Of a stretch of 64,000 nt of DNA, positions 54,134-61,812 are shown piece by piece; position 1 is the stretch's first letter, and each line of letters opens with the position of its first letter. Both the position numbers and the translations under genes were made by a program. A model generated the notes under the pieces. It had not been told where the DNA came from. It worked only from the letters and a program-made list of their open reading frames with translations, and did no database searches. The DNA is from Acinetobacter sp. WCHA45. GTDB lineage: Bacteria > Pseudomonadota > Gammaproteobacteria > Pseudomonadales > Moraxellaceae. Location: assembly GCF_002165255.2 (NCBI RefSeq), contig NZ_CP028560.1, positions 62,001 through 126,000 on the forward strand, written 5' to 3'.

Positions 54134-54365
54134 GATGACTCCATTGTCTCAAATAACGGAGCCTCCTCAAAATCCGGGGCGGTTCACTTCTATAGAAAGG
54201 AGAGAACTTTCCTCGACAAGTTGATGTCTGAGACAGGTATTGAGTACTTCGTGAAATAGATTAATCAAGATCACTCAACAGTATGCTTCGGTTGCACGAC
54301 AAGACACTTAAAAATGTCCTTTCAGCAATATTGTTATCAAAAGAATTCTTTTTAGGATAGTAACC

Positions 54366-55145
54366 ATGAAATCGCTAAAGCATCTAATTCCCGTACTTAC
54401 ATCATGTCTGTTAGGCATGTCCGCTGTCATTCCAGCAATTTCTCATGCGGCTCAAGAGGTACGAGTTTATGGCCCGGGCGGCCCAGCTCCCGCGATGAAA
54501 GAAGCCGCGAAGACATTTGAGGAAAAAACTGGCACACCAGTAATAGTTACCGCTGGCCCCACACCAAAATGGATTCAAAACGCAAAAGACGATGCTCACA
54601 TTATCTACAGCGGATCTGAAACGATGATGACCGACTTCGCCCAGGCTATGGAGGGCGGATTTGATGAAACCAAGGTTAAGCCGCTCTACCTGAGGCCATT
54701 GGCAATACTTGTACGCCCGGGCAATCCTAAAAATATCAAGGGACTTTCCGATTTGTTCAAACCTGGACACAGAATTTTGGTGGTCAATGGTGCTGGACAA
54801 AATGGTGTATGGGAGGACGCAGCGGGCCGTAAAGGAAGTATTGAGTCGGTGAAAGCGTTCCGAAAAAATATTGCCAAATACGCCAAAAACAGCGCCATCG
54901 CAAAACAGGAATGGACTGATGACACTTCTTTGGATGCCTGGCTAATCTGGAACATTTGGCAAGTTGCGAACCCCACCTTGGCGGAAGTTGTGCCCATTGA
55001 AAAAGATTATGTTATCTATCGTGATACCGGTGTGGTGCTAACCAACAAAGGTGAACAGATCACAGCAGCGAAACAATTCGTTTCGTTCTTACAATCCGAC
55101 GACGGTGCGGCTATCTTCAAAAAATGGGGATGGATTACTCAATAA
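54366..55145 (+). CDS. Periplasmic substrate-binding protein (ModA/SBP-like)
   Basis: A 259-residue exported protein. Signal peptide MKSLKHLIPVLTSCLLGMSAVIPAISHA with cleavage before AQEVRVYG. The mature part reads as a bacterial type II periplasmic-binding protein of the molybdate/tungstate or related oxyanion group: EVRVYGPGGPAPAMKEAAKTFEEKTG, then IIYSGSETMMTDF, LYLRPLAILVRPGNPKNI and a C-terminal QFVSFLQSDDGAAIFKKWGW. No ABC permease or ATPase gene is adjacent, so it is an orphan here or part of a module lost to IS activity. The ligand is unknown. Confidence 0.8.
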   Translation: MKSLKHLIPVLTSCLLGMSAVIPAISHAAQEVRVYGPGGPAPAMKEAAKTFEEKTGTPVIVTAGPTPKWIQNAKDDAHIIYSGSETMMTDFAQAMEGGFDETKVKPLYLRPLAILVRPGNPKNIKGLSDLFKPGHRILVVNGAGQNGVWEDAAGRKGSIESVKAFRKNIAKYAKNSAIAKQEWTDDTSLDAWLIWNIWQVANPTLAEVVPIEKDYVIYRDTGVVLTNKGEQITAAKQFVSFLQSDDGAAIFKKWGWITQ

Positions 55146-55300
55146 AATAAGCTTAAGAACAGTGGTGCTTGCATGAGCAAGCTCACGTGTGCGCCACTGC
55201 CCTTGCATAATGATGTGGTTCTAGGATTTTAGACCACGCCTATAAGTGATAATCTACTCCCCAATAAGCATGGGAAATGCTTGTTTTTGGAGTCAACCAT

Positions 55301-55345
55301 GACACGAAGAAAACGTCGTAATCATTCAGCAGAGTTTAAAGTTAC
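55301..55345 (+). pseudogene. IS3-type orfA remnant
   Basis: A 14-codon start of an IS3 orfA (MTRRKRRNHSAEFKV) preceded by IS-like leader (GTGATAATCTACTCCCCAAT) and then cut. Resembles the start of orfA at 44516 (MARRPRRNHSNDFKAKV). Debris. Confidence 0.6.
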
Positions 55346-55431
55346 AGATTAACCAGTGATTTTAGCGTTACCCGTCACGTTTGAGCTGAAACCAACTTAT
55401 CAATAGAGATTATCATGTCAAATAAATATTC

Positions 55432-56532
55432 TAGGACTTACGCACTATTATTTATAGATTCTCTGTGGTAGCAGATGATTTTTATCGAGAATAAAGTCAT
55501 CAATGAAGTTTTTGATCATTGGTCTAAATAATTTCTTCTGCCAACGATATATATTTTCAAAGATCCGCTCAAAATGGTTCTTTTGTATCTCAACGTAGGC
55601 CATCAAGGCTGAAAAAATATGATTCAAAATCAGTTTAGATCGTCTTACTTGAAACTTTTCAATATGACAAACCTGTTTAATCACCCGGTGATATTGCTCT
55701 ATTTTCCAATGACTTGAATGTAATTCATGAAATCCCTCAAAGGACAATAAATCATCTTCATCTTGATGCACAATATAAAACCTCTGCTGTTCTTTTAACT
55801 GAGTCTTAAATAATTGTACAAAGCCAAAATCTTTGAGCCAGACTACTTGACCCTGATGGAAATCTGGCAATAAACGCAGTTGAAACCATTGTCCTTTTTC
55901 TGGGGAAACCTTACGGTTACAGTCGATACCAAACATAAATCGAATACCATATTTTCTTATGGTTTTTAGATTTCCAGTCGATGAATACCAACTATCACCT
56001 GTAATAAATTGAATCTTTGCACCCCAACTGAGTACTTCACTTAACATATCCATAAAGTAATCATTCTTGGTTTTACTTTCAGATTTGTCATAAATTCGGA
56101 AATTAATTGGAATATTTTGACCATTTTGATCTGTCGCATACAAGGTAATCAGATTAATACCCTTGACGGATCGGTGGTGTTTGCCTGACCAAAAATAGCT
56201 AACTAAGTCCATATGTTGACTATATGGTTTATCTAAAACAGTATCATCAATACTGACTATAAGTTTGTTATTATCAATATGTTGAATTGATTCTTGATAT
56301 AGGTCGTGAGGTGTGTAATCTTCACGCTCTAGAAAGCGATTTACACTATCATGCGAGATATTATAAGTCTCGGCAAGTTGTGTGCAGCTAATAGAGTTCG
56401 GTTCTGTCATGAGAAAGCCCATATAAATGGGTAGAGTACAAGTTGCTGTAGAAGCATGTTTAATTCGTCTGATCACAGATACTTTATAAAGTATTTTAGT
56501 ACTTTTTTGAATCCGTCAATGCGTAAGTCCTA
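55432..56532 (-). mobile_element. ISAba11 (IS701 family)
   Basis: 1101 bp, 13-bp ends TAGGACTTACGCA and complement, and a 5-bp target duplication TATTC (55427-55431 and 56533-56537). Length, ends and duplication size all match ISAba11. Confidence 0.93.
55448..56476 (-). CDS. ISAba11 transposase
   Basis: A 342-residue IS701-family transposase, MIRRIKHASTATCTLPIYMGF to LPQRIYK. DDE core: LIVSIDDTVLDKPYSQ (first Asp), IQFITGDSWYSSTGNL (second Asp) and SSHWKIEQYHRVIKQ (Glu). Full length and no lesion, so this copy could be active. An internal ATG (MTEPNSIS) is an alternative start. Confidence 0.93.
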   Translation of the reverse strand: MIRRIKHASTATCTLPIYMGFLMTEPNSISCTQLAETYNISHDSVNRFLEREDYTPHDLYQESIQHIDNNKLIVSIDDTVLDKPYSQHMDLVSYFWSGKHHRSVKGINLITLYATDQNGQNIPINFRIYDKSESKTKNDYFMDMLSEVLSWGAKIQFITGDSWYSSTGNLKTIRKYGIRFMFGIDCNRKVSPEKGQWFQLRLLPDFHQGQVVWLKDFGFVQLFKTQLKEQQRFYIVHQDEDDLLSFEGFHELHSSHWKIEQYHRVIKQVCHIEKFQVRRSKLILNHIFSALMAYVEIQKNHFERIFENIYRWQKKLFRPMIKNFIDDFILDKNHLLPQRIYK

Positions 56533-57117
56533 TATTCTATTAAATTTTCAATCCTCGTCAGCTTATCAGCGTTATCTTTGGTCGCTTGTGGCAATCAAGT
56601 CGAGAAAAATAGTCAAACAGATACCATCGCCTCAACGCCTCAAACAACTCAGCAGCGTCAGGCGATAACCACCATTCCTAACGTTCAAACTCAAATCTCA
56701 GATACATTGAAAAACAATACGTTAACGGTACATCGCGACCCGAACTGTGGCTGTTGTCATAGTTGGATTGAGCATGCTAAATCCTACGGTGTGATGATTG
56801 TTGACAAAGTCACCAGTAATGAGGCAGTTACAGCGATCAAAGCGCAGCATCAATTACCAACGTCAATGTACTCTTGCCATACCATCATAAGCCAAGACGG
56901 TTATGTGTTTGAGGGTCATGTGCCGGTCAAGTATATGGATAAGTTCCTACAAAACCCGCCCAAAGACGCTATTGGTCTAGCCACACCGGGTATGCCAATG
57001 GGTAGTCCAGGCATGGAAAAGGGTGATCAATTCAGTCCTTATACTATTATGCTGATAAAAAAAGACGGTAGTACCGCGCCTTATGCTAGTATTAAACAAG
57101 CAAACGAACAATATTGA

Positions 57118-57560
57118 AGATATTAGCCAGTACAGCGCTAGGTAACACTGATTGGGTCACGTCCGGCTATAGGACGTGGCTCTCATATAATATTACAGCA
57201 GATTGAGTAAGTTATTGACTGAAGTTACGCAGCCCTTTAAAAAAGCGCTATCATAACAAAAAAAGTAGTTTTTATAAGAACTACTGATTAGGACCTTGAC
57301 ACCCTGCTTTTTACTGGATAATCTTATTTCAACGCAGCAAAATCTGTGTGCAGGCGTGAGAACCTGATAAAATATCTAGGTGCAATTAAATGTCGCACTT
57401 GCGGCTATTTTTTTGCCTACTGTTAAGCAGTCCCTATGGTAGCTTAGCAGGGCAGCTTCGTGCTGGCTGATCCTAGATTCAGTATTCTCACCCCTGTTAA
57501 GTTGCCTCCATTGCCGTGAGAAGCGATGGAGATAATTAAACTCTTATCTAGGAAACTGCT
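57118..57560. promoter_or_regulatory. Long leader region upstream of the 115-residue gene
   Basis: About 440 bp with no gene but several possible stems: CGTCCGGCTATAGGACG near 57163-57179, GTCGCACTTGCGGC near 57391, and CAGGGCAGCTTCGTGCTGGCTG near 57447-57468. The block 57340-57550 is unusually GC-rich for this neighbourhood and ends with CTAGGAAACTGCT directly before the ATG. It could be a structured 5' leader or small RNA; I do not recognise a known riboswitch. Confidence 0.4.
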
Positions 57561-57908
57561 ATGCATACTAAATTCAATGATGCAAACCCATGCATGCCAA
57601 AAAACCTCGCTAAACAACTGATTGTCGAAAGCGCTAAACTTCTGAATCATCAACAACGCCAAGCCTTGCTCGATATTTTCATGACTTTAGATCAGGCGGA
57701 AAAAACAGCTGAAAAGACACTTCAGCAACATGCTGTAGCGCAACAAAGCACCCACAACTTTTCTCAAGATCACGAATGCCAAGAAGACAATCAGGAATAT
57801 TGGTCAGGTCATTACTATGATTCTTACAGTCAAGAATATCCGGAAGATTGGGTAAAACGGACTCAGTCCACCCCACATCGTCATAAGTTCCCTAGAACTG
57901 CTTACTGA
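57561..57908 (+). CDS. Uncharacterised 115-residue polar protein
   Basis: MHTKFNDANPCMPKNLAKQLIVESAKLLNHQQRQALLDIFMTLDQAEKTAEKTLQQHAVAQ..., then a Tyr/His/Glu-rich tail (YWSGHYYDSYSQEYPEDWVKRT). The first 60 residues look helical and amphipathic; the tail is probably disordered. A ribosome site (AGGAAA) is 6-11 bp before the ATG. No family recognised. It follows an unusually long leader and is followed by a hairpin. Confidence 0.55.
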   Translation: MHTKFNDANPCMPKNLAKQLIVESAKLLNHQQRQALLDIFMTLDQAEKTAEKTLQQHAVAQQSTHNFSQDHECQEDNQEYWSGHYYDSYSQEYPEDWVKRTQSTPHRHKFPRTAY

Positions 57909-57942
57909 TCGTGGGGGGGCCTCTTTAAAAGTAGGCATCATA

Positions 57943-57973
57943 ATCCGAGCTACTCGACTGAGTTGGCTCGGAT
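57943..57973 (+). terminator. Hairpin after the 115-residue gene
   Basis: ATCCGAGC (57943-57950), a 15-base loop and GCTCGGAT (57966-57973). No T-run follows, so either a factor-dependent terminator or a structural element. Confidence 0.5.
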
Positions 57974-58128
57974 GAGGATGAATACCGGGGAAACTGAGGG
58001 ATTTGAGAACCTGATGACAGTCGTTGATTTACATTTCAAAATCCAGTCCATGATGTTTAAGCCATCATAAACTAGACATTTTTATTGGTGAGAATATAGA
58101 CATTTTGAATGGGTTCTAACACGTGCTG

Positions 58129-59605
58129 TTATTCCCAAGTAGAAATGTCCTACCTAATAACCAAATAGAAATGTCCTATATGGACATTTCCAAGTCAAAC
58201 ACAGGATTGAGATTTCGTTGTTCAATCGCTGTTTTCTGTGCTTGTCTACGTGGCATCTTTTGAGAACGATTGCGTTTGTTTTGGTGTTCCAGTTGTTCAT
58301 GCTGTTGTTGAATATGTGCCAGCACAGAACCCAAACGTTTATTCTCAACGATCTCTCTCTGGTTGAGCTGACTTAATTTATCAAAGATGCTGTAATTGAT
58401 TTTTCTTCCCTGATATTCAATGGCTACAGTACCATCCGGATATTCCAGGAACTCAAGATACTTGCCGCCCAATCTTTGATTTTCTTCGCTGTTTTCCAAG
58501 ATATATACGCATTTATCATAAGTAATCGTCAAGCTGTTCGTGACCCTGCGGGGTTCACGCCAGGTAAAAACATCATCTAATTCTTCGGCTGTTTCAGCGA
58601 TAGGCCGATGTAGATCCTTGGGATTAAAAGCCATCTTGGCGAATTTACGATTAAATTGCTCAATAAAGCACGGCAGCCACTTATTGGCATCTGCAATTGA
58701 ACTGATGCCTTCTAGACGCATCTCCTTAATCAGACGATCCTGAAGCGTTCTATTGGCTCGTTCTACACGGCCTTTAGCTTGTGGTGAATTGGCGAAGATG
58801 ATATCGATATTGAGGGTGCTGAGCACGCGTCCAAACTGGGTAATCTTGGTGTCTTTCTTACTGCTTTGATTGACCCTGAAGACTGAATGTTTGTCGCTGT
58901 AAAACGCTAAAGGCTTACCGTGCTGTTCGACATATAAACGTGTTGAAATCATATAGTCAAATGCTGATTCCGACTCACAGAAGCGTAAATGCTGCAATTT
59001 TCCTGTGGCATCATCGATGAATACTAGCAGACAGCATTTAGGTGCTCGACCTTCAAACCAATCATGGTGTGAGCCATCAATTTGGATCAATTCACCATAA
59101 CAATCTCGGTTATAACGAGGCTGATATGGTCGTTTCAGGCGCTTGCAGCGAGGGATCCATAAATCGGCTGCAATCATCCAGGAACGCAGGGTTTCTACTG
59201 AAAGATCGAATCCATGCACGGTGGTGAGCTTTTCATGCGCTAAAGTGGGTCCGAAACCATAAAGTTGATCTGAAACAATATTGAGACACTTAAGTCTGAG
59301 TTCTTCAGGAAGTTTAGAATTGCTGATTTGGCCACGACCGGCATGGGCTAATGCAGCTGGACCTTGAGCTTTGTATTTTTGCAGTAAGCGTCTTATCTGA
59401 CGTTCTGAAATATGAAGTAGCTGAGCAGCCTGGGACTGGGTGATGCGTTGATCGCAGATTTCTTGCAAGACCGACAATCGTTTAAGTTCTTTATCCGACA
59501 TAGATACCAACATATCAAACCGTCCGCTAAGAAAATCGCAAAAGTGCGTATTCTAAAAGCGGACATTTTTACTTTGGAGAAACCGGACATTTCTACTTTG
59601 GGCTT
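58129..59605 (-). mobile_element. ISNCY-type element, complete copy
   Basis: About 1477 bp flanked by an 8-bp direct repeat ACACGTGC (58121-58128 and 59606-59613). Ends carry repeated AAGTAGAAATGTCC-type motifs in inverted orientation. Contains an intact transposase gene and is the relative of the dead copy at 8709-9838. Confidence 0.85.
58176..59513 (-). CDS. ISNCY-type transposase
   Basis: A 445-residue transposase with an N-terminal helix-turn-helix (ITQSQAAQLLHISERQIRRLLQKYK, near residues 24-48), a second winged-helix region and an rve-type catalytic core: LIQIDGSHHDWFEG (first Asp), FYSDKHSVFRV (second Asp) and KGRVERANRTLQDRL (Glu). A basic C-terminal tail (HQNKRNRSQKMPRRQAQKTA) follows. 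Intact. Relative to this copy, the one at 8802 has two nonsense changes and a frameshift. The start MLVSMSDKEL has an internal ATG four codons later. Confidence 0.88.
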   Translation of the reverse strand: MLVSMSDKELKRLSVLQEICDQRITQSQAAQLLHISERQIRRLLQKYKAQGPAALAHAGRGQISNSKLPEELRLKCLNIVSDQLYGFGPTLAHEKLTTVHGFDLSVETLRSWMIAADLWIPRCKRLKRPYQPRYNRDCYGELIQIDGSHHDWFEGRAPKCCLLVFIDDATGKLQHLRFCESESAFDYMISTRLYVEQHGKPLAFYSDKHSVFRVNQSSKKDTKITQFGRVLSTLNIDIIFANSPQAKGRVERANRTLQDRLIKEMRLEGISSIADANKWLPCFIEQFNRKFAKMAFNPKDLHRPIAETAEELDDVFTWREPRRVTNSLTITYDKCVYILENSEENQRLGGKYLEFLEYPDGTVAIEYQGRKINYSIFDKLSQLNQREIVENKRLGSVLAHIQQQHEQLEHQNKRNRSQKMPRRQAQKTAIEQRNLNPVFDLEMSI

Positions 59606-59696
59606 ACACGTGCATTTCGTAGAAGAGATTTTATGTTAAATAGCCCTCAACAGAGGGCTATTTTTAATACTAAAAATTACATGCTTTTAAGACATA

Positions 59697-59767
59697 AGGA
59701 TTCATATGCTGCACCTTTAGCTAAAACAGTCTTCAGCTTACCATTCGTGGTTATTTGCAACAGTGCC
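59697..59767 (-). repeat. IS6 end fragment (copy 1 type), left border of the metal module
   Basis: 71 bp equal to the transposase-start end of IS6 copy 1 (from AAGGATTCATATGCTGCACC to ATTTGCAACAGTGCC). Its IS end faces right, toward the CDF gene. Confidence 0.88.
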
Positions 59768-59768
59768 C

Positions 59769-61049
59769 TTACTTCAAAGCCAAAATTTTTCGGGCACCAT
59801 TAAGTACGAATAAAGAAACCAGTATGCCAATGATTAAGTCTGGATAAGCTGATCCCGTCCACGCCACGAGTACACCGGCAAATATAACGCCCATATTTAC
59901 GACAACGTCATTCGCCGAGAAAATCCAACTGGCTTTCATATGTGCGCCATCTTCTCGATGACCAGAAATAAGATATAAGCATGTCACGTTAGCTATAAGT
60001 GCGAGCAGGCCAATAACAATCATGAGCGTTGATTCTGGCTCGCTTCCAAACATGAATCGTCTAATGACATCAACAATCACGATAACAGCAAGTAATAACT
60101 GAATCCAACCTGCGAAATGGGCTGCTTTTATTTGATATTTCGCAGCTTTTCCGACGGCATATAGCGCAATACCATAAACGGCTGCATCGGCAAACATATC
60201 TAGAGAATCAGCAATCAATCCTGTAGACGCAGCAATAATTCCGCTGATGAATTCTATAAAGAAAAGTAGAGCATTAATACCTAATAACAGTTTAAGTACT
60301 TTAGCTTGTCTCACAGGATCAGGTTCATTAGGTATATCGCCTGAAGAAAGCTGTGTTTCATCAAGTTTCGCCCCAAAACCCAGTCCTTCGAGTTTAGCCG
60401 TAATTTGCTGAATCCCTTCATTATGGAAGACTTTCAGTTTTCGATTGGGAAGATCAAAAGTAAGACCTTTAACTGCTTCAATATCTGCAAGAGCCATACG
60501 GACCATTTGCTCTTCAGCAGAGCAATCCATTTTAGGAATGGTATAGGTACTTGTTTGCTTAGCCTGTTGATTGCTTATATAAGTTTCAGTCTTCACAAGC
60601 TTTGCACCAAGACCCAAAGCTTCAAGTTTGGTGGTTATATTTTCATCTTTTTGATTATGTAGAACCTTTAAAGAACGGTTAGGTAAATCAAAGATGAGTT
60701 TTTGAACACCATCAATTGAAGATAGCGCCATACGAACCATCTGTTCTTCCGCAGAACAATCCATTTTGGGAACTAAGTATTCACTCATGTAGTGCGAATC
60801 TTTTAAAATGTCTTCAGTGCTTAAATTTTCTTTGGGATCAGAACCATAACAGGATTGAGCGGTATCTTCACAACTGTTTGAAGTGTTACAGCAAGGAGAT
60901 GAAGATTTTTTTTCTTCCTCTTCACCACAACAGCTAAGCGTATTATCACAATTCTTTGAATTGTTTGCTTCTGCAATTGATGGATGATTTTCTTGTTGAG
61001 ATTTCTTATCTTCGCATGGTGTTTCTTTACTACATCCACAACCACTCAT
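59769..61049 (-). CDS. Cation-diffusion-facilitator exporter with two metal-binding domains
   Basis: 426 residues from MSGCGCSKETPCEDKK. The first 80 residues are rich in Cys (CGCSKETPC, LSCCGEEEE, SPCCNTSNSC), then two HMA-like domains each with PKMDCSAEEQMVRMAL (near residues 90 and 170), then six membrane helices of the CzcD/CDF type from ALLFFIEFISGIIAA onward. The usual metal-site residues appear as DSLDMFADA in helix 2 and ANDVVVN in helix 5, not the common HxxxD. It probably exports Zn/Cd/Pb-class or other soft metals from the cytoplasm. Divergent from a MerR regulator, with a MerR-type promoter between. Confidence 0.85.
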   Translation of the reverse strand: MSGCGCSKETPCEDKKSQQENHPSIAEANNSKNCDNTLSCCGEEEEKKSSSPCCNTSNSCEDTAQSCYGSDPKENLSTEDILKDSHYMSEYLVPKMDCSAEEQMVRMALSSIDGVQKLIFDLPNRSLKVLHNQKDENITTKLEALGLGAKLVKTETYISNQQAKQTSTYTIPKMDCSAEEQMVRMALADIEAVKGLTFDLPNRKLKVFHNEGIQQITAKLEGLGFGAKLDETQLSSGDIPNEPDPVRQAKVLKLLLGINALLFFIEFISGIIAASTGLIADSLDMFADAAVYGIALYAVGKAAKYQIKAAHFAGWIQLLLAVIVIVDVIRRFMFGSEPESTLMIVIGLLALIANVTCLYLISGHREDGAHMKASWIFSANDVVVNMGVIFAGVLVAWTGSAYPDLIIGILVSLFVLNGARKILALK

Positions 61050-61084
61050 AATTATACCCATTAAAAAAATTATAAACTTTGAAT

Positions 61085-61115
61085 ATTAGAATCCCTATAG
61101 TTACTATAGAGTCAA
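61085..61115 (-). promoter_or_regulatory. MerR-controlled promoter of the CDF gene
   Basis: On the minus strand: -35 TTGACT (61110-61115), a 19-bp spacer, -10 TCTAAT (61085-61090). The spacer contains the palindrome CTATAGT-T-ACTATAG (61095-61109). A long 19-bp spacer with a centred inverted repeat is the hallmark of MerR-activated metal promoters. Confidence 0.85.
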
Positions 61116-61138
61116 GAATCTTTGGAAATACTAACTCA

Positions 61139-61531
61139 ATGCATTTAAAAATTGGTGAACTCTCTAAAAAAACCTCATGTTCAGTATTAACAATTAGGTT
61201 TTATGAAAAGGAAGGTTTAATTCCGGAACCGGAAAGAACGGAAGGAAATTACCGCCTTTACGATGTAGGCTATGTTGAGCGAATTAAATTTATTTTGAAT
61301 TGCCGAACTTTAAATATGAGTTTGAATGAAATTCGTCAATTACTTACCTATAAAGACAAACCTGAGAAAAATTGTTCAGATGTGAATGAATTAATTGACT
61401 TACATGTCAGTGCTATCAGAGAAAATATAATCAAGCAACAAAAGCTTATTGAACAACTATCTGATTTAAGAGGTACTTGTGATGGTTTATGTACAATTGA
61501 CCAATGTGGAGTTTTAAAAAATCTAGCTTGA
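61139..61531 (+). CDS. MerR-family metal regulator, CadR/PbrR-like
   Basis: 130 residues from MHLKIGELSKKTSCSVLTIRFYEKEGLIP; an earlier in-frame ATG at 61079 lies within the promoter and is rejected. N-terminal MerR winged helix, a dimer helix, and metal-binding cysteines at 79 (KNCSDVN), 114, 118 and 123 (GTCDGLCTIDQCG), the arrangement of Cd/Pb-sensing members. It should twist the 19-bp-spaced promoter and activate the divergent exporter gene when metal binds. Confidence 0.9.
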   Translation: MHLKIGELSKKTSCSVLTIRFYEKEGLIPEPERTEGNYRLYDVGYVERIKFILNCRTLNMSLNEIRQLLTYKDKPEKNCSDVNELIDLHVSAIRENIIKQQKLIEQLSDLRGTCDGLCTIDQCGVLKNLA

Positions 61532-61562
61532 TTATCTAGACCTATGCTTTTTTCAAAAAATC

Positions 61563-61784
61563 GGCACTGTTGCAAATAACCACGAATGGTAAGCTGAAGA
61601 CTGTTTTAGCTAAAGGTGCAGCATATGAATCCTTTCCATGGTCGGCATTTTCAGGGCGAAATCATTCTTTGGGCTGTGCGCTGGTATTGTAAATATGGCA
61701 TTAGCTATCGTGAACTGCAGGAAATGCTGGCCGAACGGGGTGCGAATGTTGATCACACGAATATTTACCGTTGGGTTCAACGTT
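61563..61784 (+). mobile_element. IS6 fragment (copy 1 type), right border of the metal module
   Basis: Begins GGCACTGTTGCAAATAACCACG, the transposase-start end of copy 1, and runs into the transposase gene until about CGTTAT at 61786, where pdif-like and terminator sequence take over. Inverted with respect to the fragment at 59697. Confidence 0.88.
61625..61784 (+). pseudogene. IS6 transposase, N-terminal 53 residues
   Basis: MNPFHGRHFQGEIILWAVRWYCKYGISYREL to IYRWVQRYT, then foreign sequence. The catalytic domain is missing. One substitution (GANVDHTN for GVNVDHTT) relative to copy 1. Not functional. Confidence 0.88.
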
Positions 61785-61793
61785 ATACGAATC
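61783..61793 (-). other. XerC half of a truncated pdif site
   Basis: TTATACGAATC reads as an XerC-type half on the minus strand and stands in the same place relative to the AAAATGGGAGCC terminator as in the site at 7856-7883. The spacer and XerD half are replaced by IS6 sequence. Confidence 0.5.
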
Positions 61794-61812
61794 TAAAAAT
61801 GGGAGCCTATAG

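Larger units (their letters stand above)
55415..57117 (+). pseudogene. DUF411 metal-binding lipoprotein gene split by ISAba11
   Basis: Joining 55415-55431 with 56533 onward restores MSNKYSIKFSILVSLSALSLVACGNQ, a lipoprotein signal with lipobox LVAC, then VHRDPNCGCCHSWIEHAKSYGV and HLPTSMYSCHTI-like DUF411 motifs (CGCC near residue 75, SCHT further on) and the C-terminal FSPYTIMLIKKDGS. DUF411 proteins are small periplasmic copper/metal-related proteins. ISAba11 lies after codon 5 or 6. The rest (from 56578) remains open but without its signal start, so export should fail. The intact product would have about 200 residues. Confidence 0.85.

Noticed and set aside
57433..57470. GGTAGCTTAGC resembling a tRNA D-arm
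   Set aside because: No matching acceptor stem, anticodon arm or T-arm sequence (GGTTCGAATCC type) could be assembled around it.
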